DNA from: JACKOB01 sp024234575
GTDB lineage: Bacteria; Pseudomonadota; Gammaproteobacteria; Pseudomonadales; Oleiphilaceae
DNA length: 64,000 nt
Assembly (NCBI GenBank): GCA_051208035.1
Contig: JBPJFZ010000007.1
Location: forward strand, 199,973 to 263,972
Direction of reading: 5' to 3'
Below, piece by piece: positions 50,606 to 59,373 of the stretch; positions within the stretch are counted from its first letter, which is position 1; each line of letters starts with the position of its first letter. The translations under genes and the position numbers were made by a program. Below the pieces are notes generated by a model. It was not told where the DNA came from, did no database searches, and saw only the letters and a list, made by a program, of their open reading frames with translations.

Positions 50606-51502
50606 TTAAACCAAAAAGTCGATATTGCTATAGGTGATATCTTCTGTGGTAACTCCCGTCAGCACGGCAATGGCTGTGAGTTCATCAGAGACTACGCTAT
50701 TGTTTGCACCGGTATCGTCGGTGAATTTATAGATGCCGATATCTGTTTCATTGACGTTCACAATAAAGATATGCTCGTCAGAATTACCGTAGACCGCATT
50801 ATTACCATAACTGTCAATCAGCGCGGCAACATCAGCTATGCCTGCACTACTGGCTTTTGCACCCTGTATAACAAAATAGGCTTTACCGTAGGCATCGGGA
50901 CCATTATTTGCGGGGTAGAGATATTCTTGCCACGGGGTTGTCGAAGATTCAACTATTTGCACATAGTTTTTGGTAAGTTCGCCTTTGTAGTTTTTATCTT
51001 GAGCGGAACCAGCTGTGCGGTTAACGCTGCCATCCGCTGAGTAGATTTGAAAATATGCGCGAAGATCCAATAGATCCGTATTTAGATCAAAATGCTGAAT
51101 TTCGATCATCGCTGTTGATCTATCGGGAATGGTAATGTAAACGCGGTCTTCCATCTGCGTCTCTTCCTGAAGGTCAAGCGTTACATTGGATGAGGTTTTG
51201 CTGGAGTAGTTACCGATATAAATCTTGTCTGCCCCCTCTCCTGCTATCAGGGCGGCATGGTGACTGCCGTCATCAGTGCGAGCCAAATAAATGGTATCGT
51301 CGCCGCTGCCACCATCAACATTGTCGTTGCCTACCGCATAGATGAGGTCATCGCCGTCCTCGCCGTGGGCGGTATTTTGTCCGTCATAAGCATATTTACT
51401 CGATTCATAGTGATTTAATCTAATCCGATCATTACCCGAGCCACCATAAACAGTGTCCGAGCCTTGCCCGGCTAGAATAAGGTCGTCACCTTCGCCCCCC
51501 AA
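50606..51502 (-). pseudogene. 3' part of a frameshifted RTX calcium-binding protein
   Basis: This frame continues the RTX gene that begins at 52674. It starts within the G6 run (51495-51500) and encodes further nonapeptide repeats (GGEGDDLILAGQGSDTVYGG, HGEDGDDLIYAVGNDNVDGG) and a beta-rich C-terminal domain. The end, DITYSNIDFLV, has the look of a type I secretion signal. It has no start codon of its own with a ribosome-binding site. Unless the frameshift is a sequencing error or phase-variable, this half is not translated. No type I secretion genes are nearby. Confidence 0.75.
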
Positions 51503-52674
51503 ATTATATCGTTAAAAAAGTTGAGTTGAGCTGACCCATCATCGCTTTCAAGTGTTTGTAACGAGTACGAACTCACGTCACCATAAATGGTATCTGCGCC
51601 ATCGCCGCCATCAATTGTGTCACTGCCGTAACCGCCATAGATGGTGTCATCGCCTTCGCCACCAGATATGGTGTCGTTAAACAAATAGTTCTGCACCGCG
51701 CTGTCAAGGTTCACAAGCGTGGAAATTGAGTGCCTCTCTTCACCATAAATGGTATCTGCTCCGCCGCCGCCATTGATAGTGTCGCGGCCGTAGCTGCCGT
51801 AGATTTTATCCGCGCCACTGCCACCGTTCAGAATTTCAAAATTGGCATCCACACTGTAAAGATAGTGACCGCTGATATAATTACCTGAAGCATCATAATC
51901 GCCATTAACATAGGTCGAATCATAGTAAGAGCCGGCATAGATCGTGTCGGCTCCGTCACCGCCTTCAATCATATCCAAGCCTCGCTCACCATAGAGTATA
52001 TCGTCCCCCGTGCCGCCAAGAACAATATCTGCGCCACTGCCGGCGTTAACCTTGTCATAGCCTGCACCGGCATCGATGAAGTCGCCCGCATCGGTTCCGG
52101 TGATGTTGTCATCATCGTCGGTGTTTGTGGCAAACTGGGCGGAAGCACGAAGTTCGTCAAAAGCGTCGGAAAGGGCGACTCGCATAGACTCTGGATCAGT
52201 GGAAACCTCATCAATTGCCGATTGAAGACCATCAATATCCTCCCCGCCCAAACCTAGCTCTACGGAGTACTGATAAGCAACTTCTGCCCGGTTATTCAGA
52301 TAATCTCGGGTTGTTTCCAGTGCTGGCAGGATATCATCCTGTTGCAGATAGCGAATCGCAGCCAAAGCAAGTGTGCCCGCGTTCATGCCTGCGTTCAGGT
52401 TGGCCAGGAAAAAATGGTAAGCAATATAATCGCCGCTAGCGGTGTCTGTGCTGTTTGGATTAAGGCCCAGGTTAGCAGCCAGCGCTTTGGCTTGTGCTTC
52501 TGCAGTCGCGCCCATGATGCTTTTGGCAATATCACTCGTGCCCCAGGCTTGGGCGAGTGCGTCTATACCGATTTGATCGAGAAGGGGGGAGAAATCCTGG
52601 TAGTAGTGGTTTCCCAGGGCGGCATCAAAGATCAGTGATGTTAACTTGAATAGGTGTGCGTCTGATTGAATCAT
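51472..52674 (-). CDS. 5' part of an RTX (hemolysin-type calcium-binding repeat) protein, frameshifted
   Basis: The N-terminal about 190 residues are helical (LFKLTSLIFDAALGNHYYQDFSPLLDQIGIDALAQAWG) and resemble the adhesin-type leader of RTX proteins. Then come GGxGxDxUx repeats (GAGYDKVNAGSGADIVLGGTGDD, and GGEGDDTIYGGYGSDTIDGGDGADTIYG), which bind calcium after secretion. The frame breaks at the homopolymer 51495-51500: six G where seven would let it continue into the next frame. ATG 52674 is preferred over 52683 because AAGGA is then about 9 bases upstream. Intact, the protein would be about 690 aa and secreted. Confidence 0.85.
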   Translation of the reverse strand: MIQSDAHLFKLTSLIFDAALGNHYYQDFSPLLDQIGIDALAQAWGTSDIAKSIMGATAEAQAKALAANLGLNPNSTDTASGDYIAYHFFLANLNAGMNAGTLALAAIRYLQQDDILPALETTRDYLNNRAEVAYQYSVELGLGGEDIDGLQSAIDEVSTDPESMRVALSDAFDELRASAQFATNTDDDDNITGTDAGDFIDAGAGYDKVNAGSGADIVLGGTGDDILYGERGLDMIEGGDGADTIYAGSYYDSTYVNGDYDASGNYISGHYLYSVDANFEILNGGSGADKIYGSYGRDTINGGGGADTIYGEERHSISTLVNLDSAVQNYLFNDTISGGEGDDTIYGGYGSDTIDGGDGADTIYGDVSSYSLQTLESDDGSAQLNFFNDIIWGAKVTTLF

Positions 52675-53400
52675 TGTTATCATTCCTTGAGATGATTAAT
52701 GTTGAAATAGTTTGTGTAATTTCGCGGTTATTTGTTGTTATGGTCGTCTAATCAGAGAGGGGATCCTTCCAAAGGGGAGTCATGGCATGCGCATAGATAA
52801 TCTGATTTTTAGCCTGTTGCGGCAGTATATCTAGAAGAAAAGGAGTTGAGATATGTCCTAAGATGCCTATTTTTCTTAGGGCCGCAAATGCTTGTAGAAG
52901 CCGTGACAGATGTCACGGAATTGCACTTATCCGGTTGATCAAATCATCAATACATGCAAATACTCAAAGATCCTCAAGAGCAGTTATACTCAGCCAATAT
53001 GAGATAAATTTATATACTGCTGATTTAACAACACTTTTATAAATTGCGTTGCAAGGTCTCTTGGCAGAATACGAACCTGAGGGAGTTCCCTCATGTAATT
53101 GTTTGATTCATTTCGGAGAGTAATTGGCTACCAATTATCTGGTGGGTCAAGACCGCGTTAAAATTACCGCTATGTAAATTTATAAAGTGGCACTATAAGA
53201 CATAAAATATGCCGTGCAGAACGGAAAGATTAAGGCATAGACTGGCGGATACACGCAAATTATTTCGAAGGGGTGCCTTTTCAGTTCTTGGTTTTTGTTT
53301 ATATTGTGAACCCACGAGTATCATGGGCCGGTCAGCCATTTCAATGGTAGACTGAGTGCCAGTAAAAAACTGATCACACCATAATCTGCATAGGCTCTTT
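52675..53400. other. 726-bp intergenic region with a CRP-like dyad
   Basis: No coding frame of note. Inverted repeat CCGTGACA-GA-TGTCACGG (52901-52918) contains GTGA-N6-TCAC, the core of CRP/Vfr operators, 227 bp upstream of the RTX start. The remainder is AT-rich with no clear repeats or RNA gene recognised. Confidence 0.4.
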
Positions 53401-54173
53401 ATGACGGTAGAAAATACTCGGCTTGAAATTTGTAACCTCTCTATGGACCTGTATCCGCAAGTTAAGAAACTAATGGATGAGGTTTATGCTGAATTGGGCG
53501 GGGCCTGGCCCAGCCATACAATTGAATACCTCATCACTGAATTTCCTGAAGGTCAGATTGGTATTACTGATGGCGATAACCTGGTTGGTTTGGCATTAAG
53601 CGTTCAGGTTGACTACGCCCGCTTTTCAAATCCGCATCGCGGTATTCGCTTAGGGCGCAGGCTTTATGACGCGCGTAAAGAACTGTGCCGCCAATATAAC
53701 CTCCGGGCTATTTTAGCCGGTGGTCGCATCCCGAATTATTTACAGCACAGCGATCAGTTGACACCTGCTTAATACATTCATGAAGTCGACCAAAAAAGTA
53801 TTTATGATCCTATTTTAAGTTTTCAGTTATCGAATGATTTTCAGGTAAAACGTTTGCTGAAAAAATATCTGCCTGAAGATGAGAAATCTGTGGGCTACGC
53901 GACGCTACTTGAGTGGAACAATATTTTGTTCGAACCTGAAGAAAGTGTTTTAGATACGCCTAAAAACATTGTTCGGGTGGGATCGGTGCAGTGGCAGATG
54001 CGTACGGTAGAGTCCTATGAAGACATGCTTGGGCAAATAGAGTTTTTTGTTGATACGGTTTCTGATTATCAAAGTGATTTTATTGTTTTTCCGGAGTTTT
54101 TTAACGCACCTTTAATGGGGCTGTCTGAGAAAGTGGATATCAGAGAGATGTCCACTCACGATGAAGTTATTGA
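53401..54173 (+). pseudogene. degraded GNAT acetyltransferase / carbon-nitrogen hydrolase fusion gene
   Basis: The frame resembles the bifunctional GNAT-nitrilase family (about 510 aa), starting LEICNLSMDLYPQVKKLMDEVY. Three lesions are visible. First, the GNAT core jumps from VDYARFSNPH straight to RGIRLGRRLYDARK, so about 40 acetyl-CoA-binding residues are deleted. Second, after HSDQLTP the frame hits TAA (53770-53772), but continues in the same frame through IYDPILSFQLSNDF and KKYLPEDEKSVGYATLLEWNN. Third, the nitrilase part stops shortly after FPEFFNAPLMGL, where the sequence meets the DUF2237 gene. The catalytic Lys and Cys of the hydrolase are gone. Not functional. Confidence 0.85.
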
Positions 54174-54557
54174 TCAATTTAAATCAATAGCTGAGGCTTT
54201 TAGCTTTTCCAGTGGCACAATTTCGAGAGCCTTTTCATGGGTGGATAACAGCTTAATCTTAGGCGCCATACCTTCATTATGGGCTTCGAGCCAGCGCGCG
54301 GCGCACAAGCACCACTGATCGCCTTCTTGCAAACCGGGAAAGCCAAATTCTGGACGAGGGGTTGAAAGGTCGTTGCCTTTAAAGCGAGAGTACTCAAGAA
54401 AACGGGTCGTCATCACGACGCAAACCGTATGTGACCCCACATCTTCTTTGCAGGTGTTACATGAGCCGTCCCGGAAAAAACCAGTTTTTGGATTGTGATT
54501 GCAGGGCAATAATTCCGTGCCGATAACGTTCAGCGCGTTTTTTTTAACCAGTTCCAT
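54174..54557 (-). CDS. DUF2237 family protein
   Basis: 127 aa. The family's conserved cysteine-rich start (NVIGTELLPCNHNPKTGFFRDGSCNTC) is followed by GSHTVCVVMTTRFLEYSRFKGNDLSTPRPEFGFPGLQEGDQWCLCAARW. Four to six cysteines may bind a metal, but the function is unknown. It is intact and of normal length. AGGAG is 6 bases before ATG 54557. It runs against the degraded GNAT/nitrilase gene, whose apparent C-terminal extension (to 54318) is only the antisense of this gene. Confidence 0.9.
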   Translation of the reverse strand: MELVKKNALNVIGTELLPCNHNPKTGFFRDGSCNTCKEDVGSHTVCVVMTTRFLEYSRFKGNDLSTPRPEFGFPGLQEGDQWCLCAARWLEAHNEGMAPKIKLLSTHEKALEIVPLEKLKASAIDLN

Positions 54558-54601
54558 GGCGTTCTCCTGATGCGAATTCTGTGGATGTTTGGATAGTTAA
54601 C

Positions 54602-56596
54602 TTAAGCAACTCCGGTTAACAGATAGGACTCTGCCGCTTCTACGTCTGCCGGTAAGCCATGCAGCACCATGATGTCAGCCTGGGCTACGGATAACTGATC
54701 ATAAGGTGGTGTGAGGGTTTGATGCTCGCGTCGTACGACCTGTAAGTCGACGTCGTATTTTGCCAGATTAAGCTCTGCCAACGCATGGTCTACCACCCAG
54801 GCACCCTGCGGAATATAAACAGGTTGCAATACCGGTCTGGTGCTGTCGCGCACGGCCACTTCGCGAACCTTTTTGCCCAAAAAGTAGCCCTTGAGCATTT
54901 GATAGCGTTCATCACGCGCATTCTGCAATAACGCTTCCACCCGTTCGGCGGGTACATGTAGGGCCGCCATAACGTGAGAAATAATCATCATGGTGGCTTC
55001 ATTTACTTCCGGGATAACTTCCGTCACACCCGCTTCTACTAGCTCTTGTGCATGGCCGTCGTCACGCAATCGGGCGATTATCGGGATGCTGGTGGAGACT
55101 TCACGAATGATGGAGGCGACCATCTTGGATGCCTGGTAATCGTCGAAACTAAGCACGACCAGGGAGGCTTTATTTAGCCCTAGCAGCTTAAGTAAAGTGG
55201 GTTGTTTGGCGTTGCCAAAGTAGACGTTTTCCCCGGCCTGTCGCGCCGCTTGAACCCTGACTGAATCATCATCGATGGCGATGCAGGTGATGTTTTCCTG
55301 GCGTAGAAAGCGGCTGATCATTTGTCCTACACGGCCATAGCCTAAAATGATGACATGGTTTTCAAGAGGCTGGTGAGCATCGTCTGAGGGTGCTTGTGAT
55401 AATTCCAAACTGGGGTCTTTTACCTGCAATGATTTACCTAGCAAACGGTCGGAAATGGCCGAAATATTTTTGACCAGAAATGGCGTTGCCGCCATGCTAA
55501 GCACGATGACAGAAACAAAAAAGGAGGCAACATCAGCTGGTATCAAATCACCTTTCAATCCAATGGCAATCAGGGCGAAGCCAAACTCGCCCCCTTGTGA
55601 CAGTACAATACCGGCACGTAGAGAGTTGATTTTTTTATCTCCCAGATACAGGCATAGCGCTGTAATAATGGCCGCTTTAAACACGATTAAACAGGCGGCG
55701 AAGAACAGGATGCGTGGCCAGTATTGGGTGATCAGGTCAACATCCAGCATAAAACCGATGGTGACGAAAAAAAGCCCGAGTAATACGTCACGGAATGGAC
55801 GTATTTCGTTTTCGATCTGATGTTTGAAATGGCTCTCTCCCAACATCATACCAGCCATAAATGCCCCCAGTGCCATTGCCAGTCCCAATGCGTGGGCGAG
55901 GCCTGCGGCAGAAATAGCCACTGTCAGGGTTGTAAGTACGAACAGTTCTTCAGAGCGCGTGTTGCTTATTTGATGAAAAAGTGGAGGCAGCAGGTATTTA
56001 CCAATCAATACCAAAGACAGAAAGTAAGCGATGCCTTTGAGCAGTGTGGTAAAAAGTGTAAACCACACACTATTGTCACTTTCCTGTGTGCTGGCAGTTA
56101 TGAAAACCAGCAAAACTACCGCAGCGATGTCCTGAAACAACAAGATACCTATTGCGATTTGGCCATGGCGGGTGTTGACCTGATTAACGCTTGCCAGCTC
56201 TTTGGTCACAATCGCCGTCGATGACAGGGCAATGGCAGAGGCAGCAATGAGTGTGCCTTCGAGAGAGACACCATAAAGGTAAATTAGAATACTGAAAGAG
56301 CCTAAGCAGATAAGCATCTGCAGAGACCCCATGCCGAAAACAGTCTTGCGCAAGGCAAATAGACGGGGTAGTGAAAACTCTAATCCGAGGGTAAACAGCA
56401 GAAACGCCACACCAAATTCGGCCACGAAGCTGTAAGACTCAACATCGGTGACAATGCCGGTGACCTGAGGGCCTGCAATCAGGCCAATCGCCAGATAATG
56501 AATAATCGTTGGTATTTTAAAACGGTGCAATAAAGCTGCAGCAAGCACAGTTATGCAAAGAATGATTATTATCTGATCTATTATTGGTAGAGTCAC
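54602..56596 (-). CDS. Kef-type cation:proton antiporter (CPA2) with RCK domains
   Basis: 664 aa. The first about 385 residues are the CPA2 membrane domain with 12-13 helices and conserved segments (FLLFTLGLEFSLPRLF, SSTAIVTKELASVNQVNTRHGQ, AGIVLSQGGEFGFALI). Residues about 405-520 are RCK_N with the nucleotide-binding GYGRVGQMISRFLR and the acidic end of strand 2 (IAIDDD). Residues about 570-655 are RCK_C. The family exports K+ in exchange for H+, often in response to electrophile stress or pH. No KefF/KefG partner is seen. The start is GTG 56596 with AGGA 6 bases upstream. Confidence 0.92.
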   Translation of the reverse strand: MTLPIIDQIIIILCITVLAAALLHRFKIPTIIHYLAIGLIAGPQVTGIVTDVESYSFVAEFGVAFLLFTLGLEFSLPRLFALRKTVFGMGSLQMLICLGSFSILIYLYGVSLEGTLIAASAIALSSTAIVTKELASVNQVNTRHGQIAIGILLFQDIAAVVLLVFITASTQESDNSVWFTLFTTLLKGIAYFLSLVLIGKYLLPPLFHQISNTRSEELFVLTTLTVAISAAGLAHALGLAMALGAFMAGMMLGESHFKHQIENEIRPFRDVLLGLFFVTIGFMLDVDLITQYWPRILFFAACLIVFKAAIITALCLYLGDKKINSLRAGIVLSQGGEFGFALIAIGLKGDLIPADVASFFVSVIVLSMAATPFLVKNISAISDRLLGKSLQVKDPSLELSQAPSDDAHQPLENHVIILGYGRVGQMISRFLRQENITCIAIDDDSVRVQAARQAGENVYFGNAKQPTLLKLLGLNKASLVVLSFDDYQASKMVASIIREVSTSIPIIARLRDDGHAQELVEAGVTEVIPEVNEATMMIISHVMAALHVPAERVEALLQNARDERYQMLKGYFLGKKVREVAVRDSTRPVLQPVYIPQGAWVVDHALAELNLAKYDVDLQVVRREHQTLTPPYDQLSVAQADIMVLHGLPADVEAAESYLLTGVA

Positions 56597-56692
56597 AGAG
56601 TATCCTGATGGGGCAGGCTGGCCTGCCCTGAACTTGGGTTGTCGAGTTATACTGAATCAGTATTGCACAGTCTTCAGACGTTGGCGGAATGA

Positions 56693-58462
56693 TTAGCCAG
56701 AAATATCTGTCTGGCGAGACCGGATTTCTGCTGAAGCGTCATTTATTCCAGTATAGACAAGTGCCCCGTCCGTATTATTACTCAGTTCTGCCGCATTGGC
56801 TTCGTCCGTGTCGATGTGCATTTCAAGACGATAGCTGGGATGTACCCGAATGAGCACATCGCCAAAGACGAGGTCTCTGGGGCCGCCGGTGATCGCAACT
56901 TCTACTTCATCGTTGTCTTTCACCCCAAAGCGGCGAGCGTCATCTGGGTGCATATGAATGTGGCGACGCGCGCAAATTAACCCTTCACTGAGGCTGACAC
57001 TGCCTTTCGGACCTTCCAGCGTTATGGGGGCAGAACCTTCGGTTCGTCCGGAATCTCTGACCGGTGCGTCGATACCTAAGAAGAACTCGTCTGTGCGCGA
57101 AATTTCGATCTGGTTTTTAGTACGCAACGGGCCGAGAATGCGCACATTTTCAATACGGTTGCGCGGGCCGACAAGTGTTAGCCGCTCATTGCAGGCGTAT
57201 TGTCCCGGTTGTGACAGATCTTTCAGCGGTGTCAGGGTCGCATCAGCACCGAATAGTGTTTTAAACGTTGCCGCATCCAAGTGAATGTGACGGGCACTGA
57301 CTGCAATCGGGATGCCCTCAGGTGTCTGTTTTTCCTCGTGCCGGTTGACTACTTGCGCTGTTTGTCTGGCGATCATCAGCTCTTCGTTAGTTTTTATGGC
57401 CAACGCTTTTATTTTTGAAATGTCACGGCACACTTTTGCGACCGGCATTGATGCACTTACCCGGGCATCGATATTGCGCTGCTCATCAAGCTTTAACCCT
57501 AAGAAGTCGAAGCGTTGCAATATACGTTGGCGCATTGATGAACTGTTTTCACCGATTCCGCCGGTCAGGATAACCGCATCTAGTCCGCCCATCGCTGCGG
57601 CGTATGCGCCAATATACTTCCGCGCCCGGTACACGAAAAGCTGGATCGCTAATCTGGCGCGTTCATCGCCTTCAGCGGCAGCATTCTCCACCTCGCGTAG
57701 ATCCTGGCTGATTCCTGACACACCTTTCAGACCGCTTTCTTTATTGAGAATACGGTCTACTTCCGCAGCGGTGTATTTACCCGAGTTGATTAATGACACG
57801 ACTGCCCCGGCATCGATGTCTCCAGCGCGTGTGCCCATCACCAGACCTTCGAGCGGGGTCATCCCCATGCTGGTATCAACCGAATGGCCAAATTCGATGG
57901 CGCAGGCACTAGCACCATTACCTAAGTGCAAGCTGATCAGTCGCAGTTCGTTGAGGGGTTGCTCGAGATAGCTTGCCGCCTGTTGTGCCACATAAGCATG
58001 TGAGGTGCCATGAAAGCCATAGCGGCGGATGCCCTCGCTGGCTGCTAACTGGTGATCAATGGCATAGCTATAAGCATGGGCGGGCATACGCGAGTGGAAA
58101 GCAGTATCAAACACCGCCACATGCGGAACGTTTGGCAGCACCGCTTGTGCCGCCTTGATACCGGCGAGATTGGCAGGGTTATGCAAAGGCGCAAAGCGAA
58201 TGCACTCATAAATACTGGCAATCACTTCAGAATTTATCAGTGTTGCATCGGTAAAATGCTCGCCACCGTGTACCACCCGATGACCTACTGCAGCGATGGC
58301 AAACTGATTGGCATCTTCCAGCACCTTGGCTAATGCCGCTTCGTAAGTAAGATCTACACCAACACGCTCGATTAAACCACTTGTTTTAACCGACCCTGTG
58401 TCTTGTTCGATAACCTGATACTTCACACTGGATGAGCCGCAGTTAATAACCAAAACAATCAT
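56693..58462 (-). CDS. acetate kinase fused to PduL-type phosphate acyltransferase
   Basis: 589 aa with two enzymes of one pathway. Residues 1-385 are acetate kinase: NCGSSSVKYQVIE, FDTAFHSRMP, RYGFHGTSHAYVA and the GTRAGDIDAG segment, with substrate and Mg-ATP residues present. Residues about 395-585 match PduL-type phosphotransacylases: IPIAVSARHIHLDAATFKTLFG and a second RRHIHMHPDDARRFGV, whose His pairs bind zinc in PduL structures. Together they interconvert acetyl-CoA, acetyl phosphate and acetate with ATP. The classical Pta is unrelated to PduL. A weak ribosome-binding site precedes ATG 58462. No microcompartment shell genes are nearby. Confidence 0.92.
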   Translation of the reverse strand: MIVLVINCGSSSVKYQVIEQDTGSVKTSGLIERVGVDLTYEAALAKVLEDANQFAIAAVGHRVVHGGEHFTDATLINSEVIASIYECIRFAPLHNPANLAGIKAAQAVLPNVPHVAVFDTAFHSRMPAHAYSYAIDHQLAASEGIRRYGFHGTSHAYVAQQAASYLEQPLNELRLISLHLGNGASACAIEFGHSVDTSMGMTPLEGLVMGTRAGDIDAGAVVSLINSGKYTAAEVDRILNKESGLKGVSGISQDLREVENAAAEGDERARLAIQLFVYRARKYIGAYAAAMGGLDAVILTGGIGENSSSMRQRILQRFDFLGLKLDEQRNIDARVSASMPVAKVCRDISKIKALAIKTNEELMIARQTAQVVNRHEEKQTPEGIPIAVSARHIHLDAATFKTLFGADATLTPLKDLSQPGQYACNERLTLVGPRNRIENVRILGPLRTKNQIEISRTDEFFLGIDAPVRDSGRTEGSAPITLEGPKGSVSLSEGLICARRHIHMHPDDARRFGVKDNDEVEVAITGGPRDLVFGDVLIRVHPSYRLEMHIDTDEANAAELSNNTDGALVYTGINDASAEIRSRQTDISG

Positions 58463-58616
58463 AAAATTTGCCTGTCCATTGACTAAAAAGTAAGTAAGAG
58501 AATGCTTTCGACTGAAAAAGCAGCGCTTTGTTGCTGATTATAGTGAAGTTTACTGCAGTTTTGGTGGTTTAAGAGGGCGCCTATAAAAGAAAAATCAACG
58601 ATAGATTCAATCTCTA

Positions 58617-58645
58617 TTGGACATCCGCAAATCCTGCCTTATAAT
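58617..58645 (+). promoter_or_regulatory. strong sigma-70 promoter of the tRNA region
   Basis: TTGGAC (58617-58622) and TATAAT (58640-58645) are separated by 17 bp and followed by a GC-rich discriminator, GCGCCT, typical of stable-RNA promoters under stringent control. Transcription would start near 58652, just before the tRNA-like 5' half at 58658. Confidence 0.8.
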
Positions 58646-58657
58646 GCGCCTCTGTGT

Positions 58658-58676
58658 CCGCCCGTAGCTCAGCTGG
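58658..58676 (+). other. duplicated 5' half of tRNA-Arg
   Basis: CCGCCCGTAGCTCAGCTGG is identical to the first 19 bases of the intact tRNA-Arg gene at 58810. After these bases the sequence diverges, so the copy stops in the D loop. It is the first thing transcribed from the promoter at 58617. Confidence 0.8.
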
Positions 58677-58809
58677 GTGGAAGCGGAATAAGAAAGCGCA
58701 AGCTTTCGCCGCTGGAACGACAATCAGCCTGCAAGCTGATTGGCTGGCTAGCCAGTCTGGTCAATGTTGAGCAACCGTGATGCCGGTTTAAATGTATCAG
58801 TGTCCTTAT
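58677..58809 (+). other. structured spacer between the tRNA half and the intact tRNA
   Basis: Contains several inverted repeats: AGCGG...CCGCT enclosing AAAGC-GCAA-GCTTT (58682-58714), AATCAGC-CTGCAA-GCTGATT (58722-58741) and CTGGCTAGCCAG (58743-58754). It carries no coding frame. It resembles an inserted or processed element in the tRNA leader. Confidence 0.5.
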
Positions 58810-58886
58810 CCGCCCGTAGCTCAGCTGGATAGAGTAGGTGGCTTCGAACCACTTGGTCGGGAGTTCGAATCTCTCCGGGCGGGCCA
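58810..58886 (+). tRNA. tRNA-Arg (anticodon TCG)
   Basis: 77 nt including the encoded CCA. Acceptor stem CCGCCCG/CGGGCGG (7 bp), D arm GCTC...GAGT, anticodon stem GGTGG/CCACT with loop CTTCGAA giving anticodon TCG (reads CGA), and T arm GGGAG-TTCGAAT-CTCTC. All parts of a cloverleaf are present. Confidence 0.93.
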
Positions 58887-59373
58887 CTTTCCTTTCTGTA
58901 ATACCACTTGTCATACGACAGCAAAAGCCGGAATTTATCCCGATAATTTCTGCCATTTCCGATCGCGGAAACTCATCTCACAAATTCGATTGTCATATCA
59001 GATGGGATAATTGGTTCTCTAGCGAAAGTAGCAGTCGTTTTCTTGGTTTTAATGTCAGTTAAAGCTATCTATATGTTTTTATTTAAAAAATATTAGCTTC
59101 TGCCCCGTCTACATTTTTGGTAGATTTTCAAGGGTTCTGGTGGGTTCTGCGACATCCATCACGTACTTTATAACAGTGACTTGATCGTTTAAAAATCAAT
59201 ACGACCCCAATTCCCGTCTTCCTCCGCATTCCTCGGGTACTACCTTAGATCTGTTGTCGATAGAAACTAAGCTATTATGTATAGACAGTGATATTGATAG
59301 AAGTATCAATGGTTAAACGAATTCAACACATTCGCAATAAATTGAGCCCACATCTACTACCTAGGTGCAACCT
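58887..59373. other. 487-bp intergenic region
   Basis: No gene recognised. A perfect inverted repeat ATTGATA-GAAG-TATCAAT is at 59293-59310, 64 bp before the DUF2189 gene, and looks like an operator. The remainder shows no clear promoter, repeat or RNA structure. Confidence 0.35.

Noticed and set aside
51472..52674. CRISPR-like periodicity in the RTX region
   Set aside because: The periodicity is explained by nonapeptide GGxGxDxUx codons; no direct repeats with unique spacers are present anywhere in the window.
54174..54318. C-terminal end of the nitrilase-like frame
   Set aside because: This part is antisense to the intact DUF2237 gene, and the residues do not resemble the hydrolase family.
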